NCBI GenBank assembly: GCA_021737405.1
Contig: JAIPEG010000006.1
Location: 57,233-121,232, forward strand
DNA length: 64,000 nucleotides
Direction: 5' to 3'
DNA from: Bacteriovoracaceae bacterium
GTDB taxonomy: Bacteria > Bdellovibrionota > Bacteriovoracia > Bacteriovoracales > Bacteriovoracaceae
Part shown: piece by piece, positions 44,874 through 53,529 of the stretch
Numbering within the stretch: the first letter of the stretch is position 1
How the letters are laid out: every line of letters begins with the position of its first letter
The notes under the pieces: generated by a model
Told to the model about the DNA's origin: nothing
The model's input: only the letters and a program-made list of their open reading frames with translations
Database searches by the model: none
Made by a program: the position numbers and the translations under genes

Positions 44874-46238
44874 CTAATTGATGGTCTCTAACCGTGAAAC
44901 AAAGTTCAAAAGCCTTTCAACAAAATCATTAAAGTTTTTCCTCGTGAAAAGACCATGTCCTTCCTCTTGATATCGCAAAACCTGAACAAAAGTCTTTTGT
45001 TCAGCGGAAAGGTTCTCTTCTAAAACATGACTATTAAATATTAAAACAGTGTTATCTTGAACTCCATGTACGGATAGGAATGGTTTATTTATGTTTTCGA
45101 TATGTAAAGCTGGGTTGGTCCTCTCATAAAATGAATCTAGCGGTCTATAGTATAAAAAATCAACATTCTCAGTTCTTCTAACTTCCTTTAGTTTTTCTAC
45201 TGCATCTTTGTGACTTAATTTTTCATTAATTGTCATGGTCGTCTTTCCATTCTCTTGAGATATGGTTTGATTGTAAGTGAATGCAGATACGAAACCTTGT
45301 AGGCAGTCATTGCAGGTTTCTTGATGAAAATGTCTATCAGAAACTACGAAACGGTCAGGATTTGCATTGTGGGAGTAGTTGTCCTCCTGAGAATTATCCC
45401 ATGCCCCCATCATACTTATAAAACCATCATATTTATTTTTGGCTGCGTACTTTGAGGCTATGAGATTGGTAAGGTAACTTCCGTGGGAAAAGCCCATAAG
45501 GAAAATGGGTAGAATAGGATATTTCTCCCTAACAATATCATAAGCAGAAAAAATATCATTGATCTCTGTTGTGGCCCAATTACTTATCCTTCGGTTTATT
45601 GTATTAGGGTAAGAATCGTATTTATCTTCACAATCAAAATCACCAGTTGTATTGATGGCATAAATAGCGGTATTGTTATCCAGTAAAGCATGTAGCTCCG
45701 GTCTAAAAAAAATAGTATCACTCAAGCAATCTTGAAAAAGTCCACCATGAAGATAAACAACAACCCGATTAATTTCACTATTTCTCTTTTTATAAATAAA
45801 GGAGGGAATTTTTCCATGAAGAGAGGGGATTGCCTTAAATTCTACTTCTAGTGAGTCAGAGTAATCTTGAGCAGTAAAAAGGGTTTTGCCTTTATTAGTT
45901 TTAATGATATTCCTCGCAAGAAGTGAATCTTCCACGAGGAGATCATTTAGATTTATATCCTTATCTTCACCTGTAAGCGGTATAGAAACATTTTTTGAGC
46001 TTAAGATAAGATTATCCCAATAATTATCTTGCTCGCTCCATACCAGCTCTACAGACTCCCAATGGAGTTGTAGCTCGTCTTCCGAAACTGATTTACTGCC
46101 AAGGTATTCATTTTTAAAATACTTATCGTAATAGTCTGGATTTGATTCTGATGCAGATAGGTGAGAAGGCATGGCCATAAGAACTGCGGATGTCAACAAA
46201 CTGGTCATATTTGACTTAAATTTAAACACTTCCAGCAT
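44874..46238 (-). CDS. Secreted alpha/beta hydrolase (prolyl oligopeptidase/dienelactone-type)
   Basis: ATG 46238 is preferred (AAGGA seven bases upstream) over an in-frame ATG seven codons earlier. The 454-residue product has a hydrophobic N-terminal segment (TSLLTSAVLMAMPSHLSA) as signal. The catalytic triad reads GFSHGSYLT (nucleophile Ser), HGVQDNTV (Asp) and EEGHGLF (His), with oxyanion segment YLHGGLF. It could be a peptidase or esterase. It stands between repeat copies R1 and R2, one of two ORFs in this repeat-bounded stretch. Confidence 0.75.
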   Translation of the reverse strand: MLEVFKFKSNMTSLLTSAVLMAMPSHLSASESNPDYYDKYFKNEYLGSKSVSEDELQLHWESVELVWSEQDNYWDNLILSSKNVSIPLTGEDKDINLNDLLVEDSLLARNIIKTNKGKTLFTAQDYSDSLEVEFKAIPSLHGKIPSFIYKKRNSEINRVVVYLHGGLFQDCLSDTIFFRPELHALLDNNTAIYAINTTGDFDCEDKYDSYPNTINRRISNWATTEINDIFSAYDIVREKYPILPIFLMGFSHGSYLTNLIASKYAAKNKYDGFISMMGAWDNSQEDNYSHNANPDRFVVSDRHFHQETCNDCLQGFVSAFTYNQTISQENGKTTMTINEKLSHKDAVEKLKEVRRTENVDFLYYRPLDSFYERTNPALHIENINKPFLSVHGVQDNTVLIFNSHVLEENLSAEQKTFVQVLRYQEEGHGLFTRKNFNDFVERLLNFVSRLETIN

Positions 46239-46330
46239 TATAAGGTCCTTATAGTACATTTGTTTGTTGTTTCTGATCTTCCCCTAAATAACTAGCAAGT
46301 TTTATGCCGGTTCCCAGAAGGGAAACTAAA

Positions 46331-46460
46331 CCGCTACCCCGCCGTAGATATGAAACTTCGTGAAATAAAGTGAAATACCAAAATCGCGGAAAACGCCTTT
46401 AAGTCTTATAACCTAGTGAATTTAAAGAATTATCTGAGAGTACGTTAGATAGGTCGGGTA
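46331..46460. repeat. Repeat copy R2 (130 bp)
   Basis: This copy starts with CCGCTACCCCGCCG and then has ATGAA/GTGAA/GTGAA at 46350, 46360 and 46370, exactly 10 bp apart. It continues with CGGAAAACGCCTTTAA and ends with the 25-bp block 46436-46460 that is identical to 47233-47257. It is 10 bp shorter than copy R3, matching one motif unit fewer. Confidence 0.8.
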
Positions 46461-46471
46461 GTTCGGGCATG
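46454..46471 (-). repeat. Putative attachment site core (right copy) matching the fpg start
   Basis: TCGGGTAGTTCGGGCATG is identical over 18 bp to the fpg 5' end at 39282-39299, in the same orientation. It overlaps the end of repeat R2; R3 shares only TCGGGTA at this place and then diverges, marking a possible crossover point. Confidence 0.55.
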
Positions 46472-46638
46472 CGGTACGTCCATTTCGCGGATGCAAGATG
46501 TCGACCGCTGGTAGCGCAGTAGCGATAGCGCTGCCTAGGCGGAGACCATTTCCGCTGAGTGATTAAAAATTATCCCGCTTAGCTTGAAAACTCAAATATA
46601 AAACCTAAGTAAGTCCAGAAAGTAACGCCTCTATATTT
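46472..46638. other. GC-richer intergenic segment without a gene
   Basis: No ORF is supported. The segment is visibly richer in CG than its surroundings and contains GGTAGCGC...GCGCTGCC, an 8-bp stem with one G-U pair at about 46510-46535. It may be the former upstream flank of fpg, displaced by insertion. Confidence 0.3.
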
Positions 46639-46989
46639 TTAAGGAAGAGAACCTAAGGGAAGGTTTGATACTTGTCTTAACTCAGGAGTAGAGTAATCTC
46701 CTATTTTATTGCCATCGTATTCATAAGACACTTTTCCAGTTGATATTTGAAAGTAAAGCTCTTTTTGGCTATCAATGGCGTCAAGGAGCAATCTATTCGC
46801 AACGTTGGCATCTCTTCGGACATAAATCGTCTGTTCAAAATCATTATTTCTAATTTGGTATTTGTTATAAACCGAATTGGAGAGGTTGACCTCAATAGCG
46901 ATAACTTTTGCCTTAACATCATATTCCTTGGCAAAAATTGAAGGAGTTAGGGAAAGGAAGAGTAGCATGATTACTGAAAGTGTTTTCAT
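46639..46989 (-). CDS. Small secreted protein between two repeat copies
   Basis: The 116-residue product has a signal peptide (MKTLSVIMLLFLSLTPSIFA) and a beta-rich mature domain (YDVKAKVIAIEV, YQIRNND, IYVRRDANVANRLLLDAI) with no cysteine. GAGGA lies upstream of the ATG. The family is not recognised. Together with its flanking repeats it forms a cassette-like unit of about 0.8 kb. Confidence 0.6.
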   Translation of the reverse strand: MKTLSVIMLLFLSLTPSIFAKEYDVKAKVIAIEVNLSNSVYNKYQIRNNDFEQTIYVRRDANVANRLLLDAIDSQKELYFQISTGKVSYEYDGNKIGDYSTPELRQVSNLPLGSLP

Positions 46990-47117
46990 AAGTGGGGGTC
47001 CTCAAATTTTAGGTGATCTCTTTGTAGAGATTACAACAGGAAATCATCAGGGGTATTGAAATTGGTAATTTTTTTAACCTGTTGGATTTTTTGACAGCTC
47101 TCTTTTATTGAATCATC

Positions 47118-47257
47118 CCGCTACCCCGCCGAAGCCGTGAATTAACGTGAAATAGAATGAACTAAGGTGAAGTACCAAATCAGCGGAAAACGCCTTTAAA
47201 TCATATAACTTGATGATTTTAAAGAATTGCCTGAGAGTACGTTAGATAGGTCGGGTA
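47118..47257. repeat. Repeat copy R3 (140 bp)
   Basis: It starts with CCGCTACCCCGCCG and then has GTGAA, GTGAA, ATGAA and GTGAA at 47137, 47147, 47157 and 47167, exactly 10 bp apart. It shares GCGGAAAACGCCTTTAA with R2 and ends with the same 25-bp block (47233-47257). Confidence 0.8.
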
Positions 47258-47578
47258 TGTACCCCTTTTTATTTAGTACTCAATAGGCTCATCTTTTTTA
47301 GTATCCTTTGTTCTAATTTCCTTTATCAACCCCCTTGGGTATTTTTCCATTTTTCTCGATAATGAAGTTGGATGATAGTGAATATTTACCTTGAGGAAAG
47401 GCCTAGATTTTTGGCAAATGAAGAAAGGGGAGTATGATTGAACATGCATGTGATTTCAGTGGTTTAAGAATGTTTCAGGAAAAGATTTAAATATTCTCTT
47501 AGTACAATCTTTAGAATCTATTAAGATATTTAGATCTATTAGGACAAATTTAAATTTAGTAAAAACAGGGAGATATTC
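47258..47578. other. Intergenic stretch without a supported gene
   Basis: This 321-bp AT-rich stretch separates repeat R3 from the next gene. A possible 18-codon ORF starts at ATG 47434 behind AAAGGGGAG but is too short to claim. A promoter for the gene at 47579 should lie here; I could not fix its elements. Confidence 0.3.
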
Positions 47579-48202
47579 ATGAAATTACTGGTCGGTTTAA
47601 TATTTATTGCTTCAATATGTGGGCTGAGTGCAGAGGAAGATATTGCGGGAGAATGTCGGCATCTCTTTGAGGAAAAATGCGGTAATAAAGATTTAACTGC
47701 TTGTATGAAAGATAATATGGGTAATGCAAAGCTAGAAACCTGTACGGGTATTCTTCTTAAGGAAGCCGACGCTCCAAAGGCGGTTCAAAGTTTACAGGCC
47801 GAGAAACTCTTTGATTCAGGAAAAGCAAATTGTTTCACAATAGTTGCAGCTAATTGTGGAACGATGGAAGTTTCAGAGTGTATTGAAAAAAAGGGGAATG
47901 TATTTCCAGAGAGCTGTCGTGTTCTTTATTCAGAAATTCAGGAGCAACAAGTGCGCCTTGATAGCATTGGAGGCTCTTGCTTTAAGAGTAATCTTGATGC
48001 TTGCAAAAGTGCCTATGATGTCCCATTTACCTCTTACACTGGCTTTATCAGTGGGCTTAAAAGTGTAGAAGGGTGTGTTTCTGTAAAAATATTGGCAAAT
48101 TCAAGTTGCATTAAGGATATTGAGGCAGACGCCAAGTCGCGGAGAGAGGCCATTGAGGTCGCAGAAGCAAAAGAAGCAGATTCAAAAGTAAAAGTCGAAT
48201 AA
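47579..48202 (+). CDS. Secreted protein with repeated cysteine modules
   Basis: The 207-residue product has a signal peptide ending GLSAE and a GGGAGA ribosome site. The mature part shows a repeated cysteine spacing: C-x7-C-x7-C-x12-C (from CRHLFEEKC), then C-x7-C-x7-C-x11-C (from CFTIVAANC), and a third start CFKSNLDAC. The spacing recalls the Cys-rich GLG1-type repeats of eukaryotic and some bacterial secreted proteins. The C-terminus is charged and helical. The function is unknown. Confidence 0.7.
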   Translation: MKLLVGLIFIASICGLSAEEDIAGECRHLFEEKCGNKDLTACMKDNMGNAKLETCTGILLKEADAPKAVQSLQAEKLFDSGKANCFTIVAANCGTMEVSECIEKKGNVFPESCRVLYSEIQEQQVRLDSIGGSCFKSNLDACKSAYDVPFTSYTGFISGLKSVEGCVSVKILANSSCIKDIEADAKSRREAIEVAEAKEADSKVKVE

Positions 48203-48214
48203 AAGACCTAGGGG

Positions 48215-48982
48215 TCAAAGGTTCTGATTACACCATTGGCAAAAATAACTTCCGGGCCCAGTCCTTATCGCTGTAAAAGGACTGGTGCAAAGGGTTGCAT
48301 CTGAGACAATCCCTTGGCCATCAAGATGACACTTTGAATAGGGTTCACAATCGGGCTTTGAACCAGTGCCATAGCTATTAAAGATTCCCCCTGAGAGCGT
48401 GCACATTGCAGGTCCCCCGGTAGAGCTAAAGCACGCATATAGGCTATTGGATGTAGAGTCTAAATAAACCATGACAGGTACTCGTAAGGGGATGTGCTTT
48501 GCCACTCTAAGTGATGGGGTCCCTTCGTGAGTTGAAATATATATTTCTCCATTGACGGCATCAATATCTGGGCTAGAGGGAAGGTCTCTTTTGAGTCCTG
48601 TTCTCAAGGGAGTAGCTTCAAGCTTGAGACGAATATCTTTTAAGTTATTTCCAACGGGACTTCTCCAGCCATCCGTTAATGTTTCAGTTGCACCAAGAAG
48701 ATTTGTTGTAATTGGTAAGAGGCTTACTCCGGTTAAACCAGTCGCTCCGACTAGGCTTTTCCCACTAAGGATCGCCGTACAAATTTGAGGGTCCTCAAAT
48801 TGTTCGCGAAGGAGTTCATTTAGTCTTAAGTATTTTTCTTTCTTTGAAATGACTTTGATTTGAGACTCAACATTACGACTTAAACGCATAAGGTAGAAAG
48901 CGCCAGCACTTACACCAGCGGCCAGAAAAAGGACCAAAATTAAAGCTGATCCTCTTTGATTTAAATAGTTATCTCTTTTCAT
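48215..48982 (-). CDS. Pilin-like or pseudopilin-associated secreted protein
   Basis: The start ATG 48982 overlaps the stop of the upstream pilin-like gene by one base (TAATG). The 255-residue product begins with a short charged leader, then RGSALILVLFLAAGVSAGAFYLMRLSR, a single hydrophobic helix like PilX/PulK-type minor pilins though without the usual Glu5. The rest is a beta-rich domain with several cysteines near the C-terminus. It is probably a minor pilin partner of the neighbouring gene. Confidence 0.65.
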   Translation of the reverse strand: MKRDNYLNQRGSALILVLFLAAGVSAGAFYLMRLSRNVESQIKVISKKEKYLRLNELLREQFEDPQICTAILSGKSLVGATGLTGVSLLPITTNLLGATETLTDGWRSPVGNNLKDIRLKLEATPLRTGLKRDLPSSPDIDAVNGEIYISTHEGTPSLRVAKHIPLRVPVMVYLDSTSNSLYACFSSTGGPAMCTLSGGIFNSYGTGSKPDCEPYSKCHLDGQGIVSDATLCTSPFTAIRTGPGSYFCQWCNQNL

Positions 48983-49812
48983 TATGGACATTCTAAACAA
49001 GTAAACCATCTCGCTACGTTAGTAATTGTTTGCGTACATTTTTTCCCACAAGATACGCTATGGTTCCATGTGACAATTCCAGTCTGAGAAGCTGAACTAC
49101 CAGTGGGACAGCTAACGGCTCCAGTGAAAGGATTATTTTCCTCTAAACCATAATCTGCACTACAGGAGCTGCCATCAGCAGGAACAGGAGAGCATGTGAG
49201 TGTTTTATAAGTTCCTTTAAGGAGGCAGGAGTCTGCAACATTGCATCGATTGTTTGTGGCATCATAAGTTCCAAGGAGGGCATTGCAAATCTCTGCAACA
49301 TCCTTTGACTCATTGCAAGTGATGATTTCACCAGAGGGTTTAGAGAGTACGGGAACTGTATAGAAGTGGCTTGTTTCCCGCTTGTCCTGCTTAAGAACCA
49401 TCTGAACCTCTAGGGTCGTCTTCAATAGTTCATCAGCACCGACTTTTATCTTAGGAAGGGTTGAGCTTAGGTCTTGTCTCGCTTGTAGAGATACGACCTC
49501 CATTCCTTCAATTTTTTGACCAGTTTCTAAAGAGGATGACCCGAGGTAACTCCAATTACTGAAAACAATATCACTTAGGCTTCCACCAACAGTTGTGCCT
49601 ACAAGGTCAGAACAACCTTTTCCTGAGTAAATGTAACGAGATAAGGCACCTGTGAAATCATTTCTCTCAATAAAGTTTTCGCCTCTTTTTTTAACGTTTG
49701 ATAATTGCCCTGAAAGATTAACGGAGCCTAAGGCAACAATACCAATTAAGCCTGCTGCTACCATGATTTCTACTAGCGAAAATCCAGAAGAAGAATTAAG
49801 TAATTTTCTCAT
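48982..49812 (-). CDS. Type IV pilin-like protein
   Basis: ATG 49812 gives a short leader ending in G and then FSLVEIMVAAGLIGIVALG, the canonical prepilin cleavage and N-methylation segment with Glu5. The 276-residue length and a long Cys-rich C-terminal half (more than twelve cysteines, with CTQTITNVARWFTCLEC at the end) are unusual for a major pilin and suggest a minor pilin or adhesin tip subunit. It is coupled to the next gene by TAATG. Confidence 0.8.
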   Translation of the reverse strand: MRKLLNSSSGFSLVEIMVAAGLIGIVALGSVNLSGQLSNVKKRGENFIERNDFTGALSRYIYSGKGCSDLVGTTVGGSLSDIVFSNWSYLGSSSLETGQKIEGMEVVSLQARQDLSSTLPKIKVGADELLKTTLEVQMVLKQDKRETSHFYTVPVLSKPSGEIITCNESKDVAEICNALLGTYDATNNRCNVADSCLLKGTYKTLTCSPVPADGSSCSADYGLEENNPFTGAVSCPTGSSASQTGIVTWNHSVSCGKKCTQTITNVARWFTCLECP

Positions 49813-49904
49813 ATTTTCCGACCTCAAGCGTCTGATACTGTTGTGTTTTAGTTATAGGCCTTATAATCTTAATGCTATTACACCCTTTTAACAATTATGG
49901 TCCT

Positions 49905-50660
49905 ATGAGTTCTAAAGAAAAAAACGGAAATATTAAACCCTTGGTCATTTTCTTGGCCGTACTTATTGGTGGGATTGCCTACTATATGCTTCAAGATGAG
50001 GAAGTTGAATCTATCGTGACTTCTGAACCCCGGAGGCTTGAGGGCGGTGTTGCTACCAAATTAAAGCTCAATAAAGATTCTCCTTATAGTGAAAATGGAG
50101 GACTAACTCCAGAGCAATTAGCAGAAAGAGAAAAGAAATTAATCAAATTTAAGTCTAATCCTATCGTTAAAACGAATCTCGAAAAAAAGCGCGAAAAGCA
50201 AAGCATCCTTCGTAAGGAATTTAAAAGTCTAATTAAGGCCGAATTTGAAATGCCTGAAAATTTAGACTATGTGACGATGGACCTAGATCAAGAGGTGGCT
50301 GGCGTTTTTGGCTCAGGGCAGGGTCAGATTAAAACATTCACAGCTTTGGCCCGGAAGGGGAACATTTCTCAAGAAATGGTGCTGGAATTTTTAAACGATT
50401 CAACGAGTGGTCTTCCTTTTTCTGGAAGGGCGCAATTTTTCAAAAAGCCAATTATGAAAATTAACAATCCCCCAGGAACAGGAATTAAAGAGGTTCTCGT
50501 TTATGAATCATCAAGTCCCGCTTATAAAGCTGCCTTTTTAAAAAGACAGGACAATTTAGGTTCCTATGTCTTCATTTTGGAGGCGGACCCCTCACTCTAT
50601 AATAGTAATGAGGGCTACCTCGATCGTCTCCTTCAAAGCTTTAAAGCTACTGGGCCGTGA
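49905..50660 (+). CDS. Single-pass membrane protein of unknown function
   Basis: From ATG 49905 the product has 251 residues with one membrane helix near residues 12-29 (KPLVIFLAVLIGGIAYYML), then a charged helical region and a compact C-terminal domain. It diverges from the pilin-like gene. Its stop overlaps the next start by 4 bases (GTGA). The family is not recognised. Confidence 0.6.
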   Translation: MSSKEKNGNIKPLVIFLAVLIGGIAYYMLQDEEVESIVTSEPRRLEGGVATKLKLNKDSPYSENGGLTPEQLAEREKKLIKFKSNPIVKTNLEKKREKQSILRKEFKSLIKAEFEMPENLDYVTMDLDQEVAGVFGSGQGQIKTFTALARKGNISQEMVLEFLNDSTSGLPFSGRAQFFKKPIMKINNPPGTGIKEVLVYESSSPAYKAAFLKRQDNLGSYVFILEADPSLYNSNEGYLDRLLQSFKATGP

Positions 50661-51286
50661 GTAAGATCTCTGGGAATGTTTATTCCTTCTTTTTTGCCCT
50701 CTGTTCATTGTCCTATGAGTTTATATTTATAAAGGCGGCCACAGCTATTCAGGGGGGCCAGATATTTAAATATAATTTAATAGTGTCTTTATTTACATTC
50801 TCTCTTGGAGTTGGTTCACTTCTCTCTCAAAAAGTATGGAAGGAAAATTCTCTTACAATATTATTTAAAGTTGAGTTAGCTTTGTTTCTAGTCGGAGTAT
50901 TGGGACCAGTAATTGTTCTAATGAGTCATTCGATGATCATTTGTAATGTCTTAATCATAATGACGGGGATTCTCTCTGGTTATGAGTTGCCCCTTCTTTT
51001 TAATCTGAATAAAAATAGAGACCATGAAGTTATTGCTTGGGATTATATTGGTATGTTTATGGCCTCTCTCCTGATTCCATTAGTAACCCTAAAGGTGATA
51101 GGGCTTGGAGCAACGACCATTTTAATAGGATGTCTTAATTTAACTTTTGCTCTTAGTTTAGTAAGGGGGAAAGGTTTTATTAAATGGCTTATTCCAATAC
51201 CAGTTTTGATTGGTATTTTCTTCTCCTTTTATCATTTTAAAATAAATGAGATTCTCTCTTACCTTTATTTGCAGAAGGTACTATGA
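50657..51286 (+). CDS. Membrane protein resembling the N-terminal half of membrane spermidine synthase-like proteins
   Basis: The 209-residue GTG-started product has about six membrane helices with the opening SYEFIFIKAATAIQGGQIFKYN and TFSLGVGSLLSQKVW. These resemble the membrane region of SpeE-like proteins that carry an extra transporter-like N-terminus. No catalytic domain is present. It overlaps its neighbours by 4 bases on each side, and the next gene has both a membrane part and a catalytic part, so this may be a duplicated membrane half acting as partner. Confidence 0.55.
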   Translation: MSKISGNVYSFFFALCSLSYEFIFIKAATAIQGGQIFKYNLIVSLFTFSLGVGSLLSQKVWKENSLTILFKVELALFLVGVLGPVIVLMSHSMIICNVLIIMTGILSGYELPLLFNLNKNRDHEVIAWDYIGMFMASLLIPLVTLKVIGLGATTILIGCLNLTFALSLVRGKGFIKWLIPIPVLIGIFFSFYHFKINEILSYLYLQKVL

Positions 51287-52851
51287 AGAACACTGTCTTT
51301 TTAATGGTTAACATAAGCACAAGTCTTACAAGTCTCTTCTTTTATCTCTTAACGGTAAAAGAAGTCAGTCAAATCAGCGGAGAAGAGACATTCTTTCAAT
51401 CAATTGGTTTGGGCCTTTACCTACTCTTCATGGGAATTGGTGCGTATTTCTTTAAGGTAAATAAAAGTTACGATCAAAATATAAATCAATTAATAAAGTT
51501 AGAATGGGGTGCTCTTTTTTCTGGAGCAACTGCACCCATTCTTATGTATCTCTATCTTTTCATCGCAACAGCGAAGGGATTTTATGCGCCTGTTAGTCCA
51601 CAAGATATTGGCTTAATTCCTGTCGCCCTCGTGACTTTAGTAACAATTTGTTCTCTCGGTCTTTTCACTGGTGGACAACTTCCTATATTCTTAAAGATAG
51701 GCTCAGAGAGTAAGAATGTCGTTTTGTTCGCCAATTACTTGGGCGCACTAATGGCCGGTCCTGTCTTGAATTATTTGATTAATCTCCAATTAAACTTAAG
51801 CGGAATGCTACTTTTTGGAATCATCGTTAGCTCTTTTACCCTTACTTCTTACGCCTTTTTAATAAGCCGTTTTTCAAAGGTTTGGGTCACGATTCTTCCG
51901 ATTGTCCTTATTCTGATGACAAGGCAAATTACGGGTGATCTTGTGCAGTCCTTTTTAGGATCCTATTACTATGGTTTAAAGGTAAAGGAATGGGGAGAGC
52001 TGGGTAGTTTAAGAAAGACAATCGCAAAGGTGGGAACGATTACGACGATTAAAAGTCCATATCAAGATATTCATCTTGTTACCGAAAATCCTCTTAAAAA
52101 TAGTTTTTCCCCGGGTAACTTCACATTATACCTAAATCATAAGCCTCAGTTTGATTTTATGAGCTCTCCTACTTATCACGAAAGTATGTTGTATGGAGCT
52201 GTAAATTTAAGTCAGAAAAGGCCTCAGAAGATTCTTGTTTTAGGAGGTGGTGATGGCATATTGGTTAGTTATCTATTAACTTCCTTTCCAGATGCCGATT
52301 TAACCTTGGTCGAATTGGATCATGAGATGCTAAAAACTGCAAAAGAAGAACCATCTCTTATTTTATTAAATAAAGGTGTTTTGAATAAGAAAGATAAGTT
52401 TAGATTAGTCATCGATGACGGCTTTAATTTTCTTAGAAATAATCAAGATTTGTATGATGGCATATTTATTGATTTTCCCTACCCATATAGTGACGAACTT
52501 TTATCCCTTTATAGTCAGGAATTCTATCAAACGGTAAAAGCGAGGTTGGCGAAAAGTGGTTTCATCGCTCTAGATTTTCCTATTACTGACAAACGAGAGG
52601 AAGAGGCCTCTGTGTTGGCGTATAGAGTAACTCAAACCTTACAAATTGCAGGCTTCAAAGCTCTGCTCCCTTATGGCCCTTACAGCTCCTTTATTTATGG
52701 AGAGGTTGAATCGAGAAATTTAAAATTTAACTATGATGAATTAAAGATGAATTTAAAACTCTCTACAAGGCTTAATTTAGTTTCTTTAGAGCATCTTTTT
52801 AATTCCTCAAAACAGAAATTTAAACCAATAAGCTTATTTTATGGTCAATAG
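51283..52851 (+). CDS. Membrane-bound spermidine synthase-like methyltransferase-fold protein
   Basis: The 522-residue protein has about six to eight membrane helices in residues 1-220 and a C-terminal Rossmann domain. The cofactor loop is ILVLGGGDGILVSYLL, followed by LVELDHEM and VIDDGFNFL. The substrate segment is IFIDFPYPYSDELLSLYSQEFYQTV, where spermidine synthases have D-x-x-D/P and LY(S/T)-x-E-F. It probably transfers an aminopropyl or similar group at the membrane; the true substrate is unknown. Confidence 0.75.
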   Translation: MKNTVFLMVNISTSLTSLFFYLLTVKEVSQISGEETFFQSIGLGLYLLFMGIGAYFFKVNKSYDQNINQLIKLEWGALFSGATAPILMYLYLFIATAKGFYAPVSPQDIGLIPVALVTLVTICSLGLFTGGQLPIFLKIGSESKNVVLFANYLGALMAGPVLNYLINLQLNLSGMLLFGIIVSSFTLTSYAFLISRFSKVWVTILPIVLILMTRQITGDLVQSFLGSYYYGLKVKEWGELGSLRKTIAKVGTITTIKSPYQDIHLVTENPLKNSFSPGNFTLYLNHKPQFDFMSSPTYHESMLYGAVNLSQKRPQKILVLGGGDGILVSYLLTSFPDADLTLVELDHEMLKTAKEEPSLILLNKGVLNKKDKFRLVIDDGFNFLRNNQDLYDGIFIDFPYPYSDELLSLYSQEFYQTVKARLAKSGFIALDFPITDKREEEASVLAYRVTQTLQIAGFKALLPYGPYSSFIYGEVESRNLKFNYDELKMNLKLSTRLNLVSLEHLFNSSKQKFKPISLFYGQ

Positions 52852-53521
52852 ATATATCTTAATATTTAGTTTCCTGTATGTGGGGCATATTTGTGCCCAT
52901 GTAAATGTGGTGAAAAATCTCCCAAGGGATCCGCAATATTATTCGTCCTATTTAAATTCATTTTCAAAGTGGTTTAACGAAAATATCTATGCTTGGGATA
53001 AAGTCTTAGATGAAAACGAGTTTGGAAAAATCATCGCCAAGCAAAAACATTGGTTTCTTCACGCAGATAGGAAAAACAAAAGAGGAATCTTGTGGGGAAT
53101 AGGTTTTAATTCTAAAACGAAGAAAATCTTTTATTCTCTAAGGTATCACGAAATTGAAAATGTTGATCAATTCATAATTAAGCGATCTGATGAAAACGGG
53201 TTTTGTGAAGAAGGCCTAAAGTACAAAGGATGTTCGAATCAAACAAGTGAAATTAGCACCAAAACTTTTTTGAGCCTACCAAATGGTTTTCCACTCTCTC
53301 AAAATAATCGCTTTATTTTCCAAGAGTTTGTCACTTATCAGCGAAGTTACTTTTTAAAAGGGGAAATCGTTAGCGTTTTTTTTAGGTTAAGTAACGTTCA
53401 GACCGAATGGTTGCCGAAGCCATTATTGGCAATTATTTATAAGATAGGAATGGAAACGAGGCTTCCATTAGATAAAATAGAAGTCTCACATAATGGAGAC
53501 ATTATTGTTTATTATCCATAG
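52841..53521 (+). CDS. Secreted protein of unknown function
   Basis: The 226-residue product has a signal peptide (ending about AHVN) and a mixed alpha/beta mature domain containing FCEEGLKYKGC, a possible disulfide pair. It overlaps the synthase-like gene by 11 bases, indicating joint expression. The family is not recognised. Confidence 0.6.
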   Translation: MVNRYILIFSFLYVGHICAHVNVVKNLPRDPQYYSSYLNSFSKWFNENIYAWDKVLDENEFGKIIAKQKHWFLHADRKNKRGILWGIGFNSKTKKIFYSLRYHEIENVDQFIIKRSDENGFCEEGLKYKGCSNQTSEISTKTFLSLPNGFPLSQNNRFIFQEFVTYQRSYFLKGEIVSVFFRLSNVQTEWLPKPLLAIIYKIGMETRLPLDKIEVSHNGDIIVYYP

Positions 53522-53529
53522 AAATTTAA

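Noticed and set aside
46495..46540. tRNA-like stem in the GC-rich segment
   Set aside because: Only one stem could be drawn; there is no acceptor stem, T-loop sequence or CCA region.
46331..47257. Integron attC sites flanking the ORF at 46639-46989
   Set aside because: ATCTAAC on the minus strand fits the R'' consensus RYYYAAC, but no matching GTTRRRY end or attC-like palindrome was found, and the 10-bp motif array is not an attC feature.
47434..47490. 18-codon ORF behind AAAGGGGAG
   Set aside because: Too short and without a recognisable signal or motif; not distinguishable from chance.
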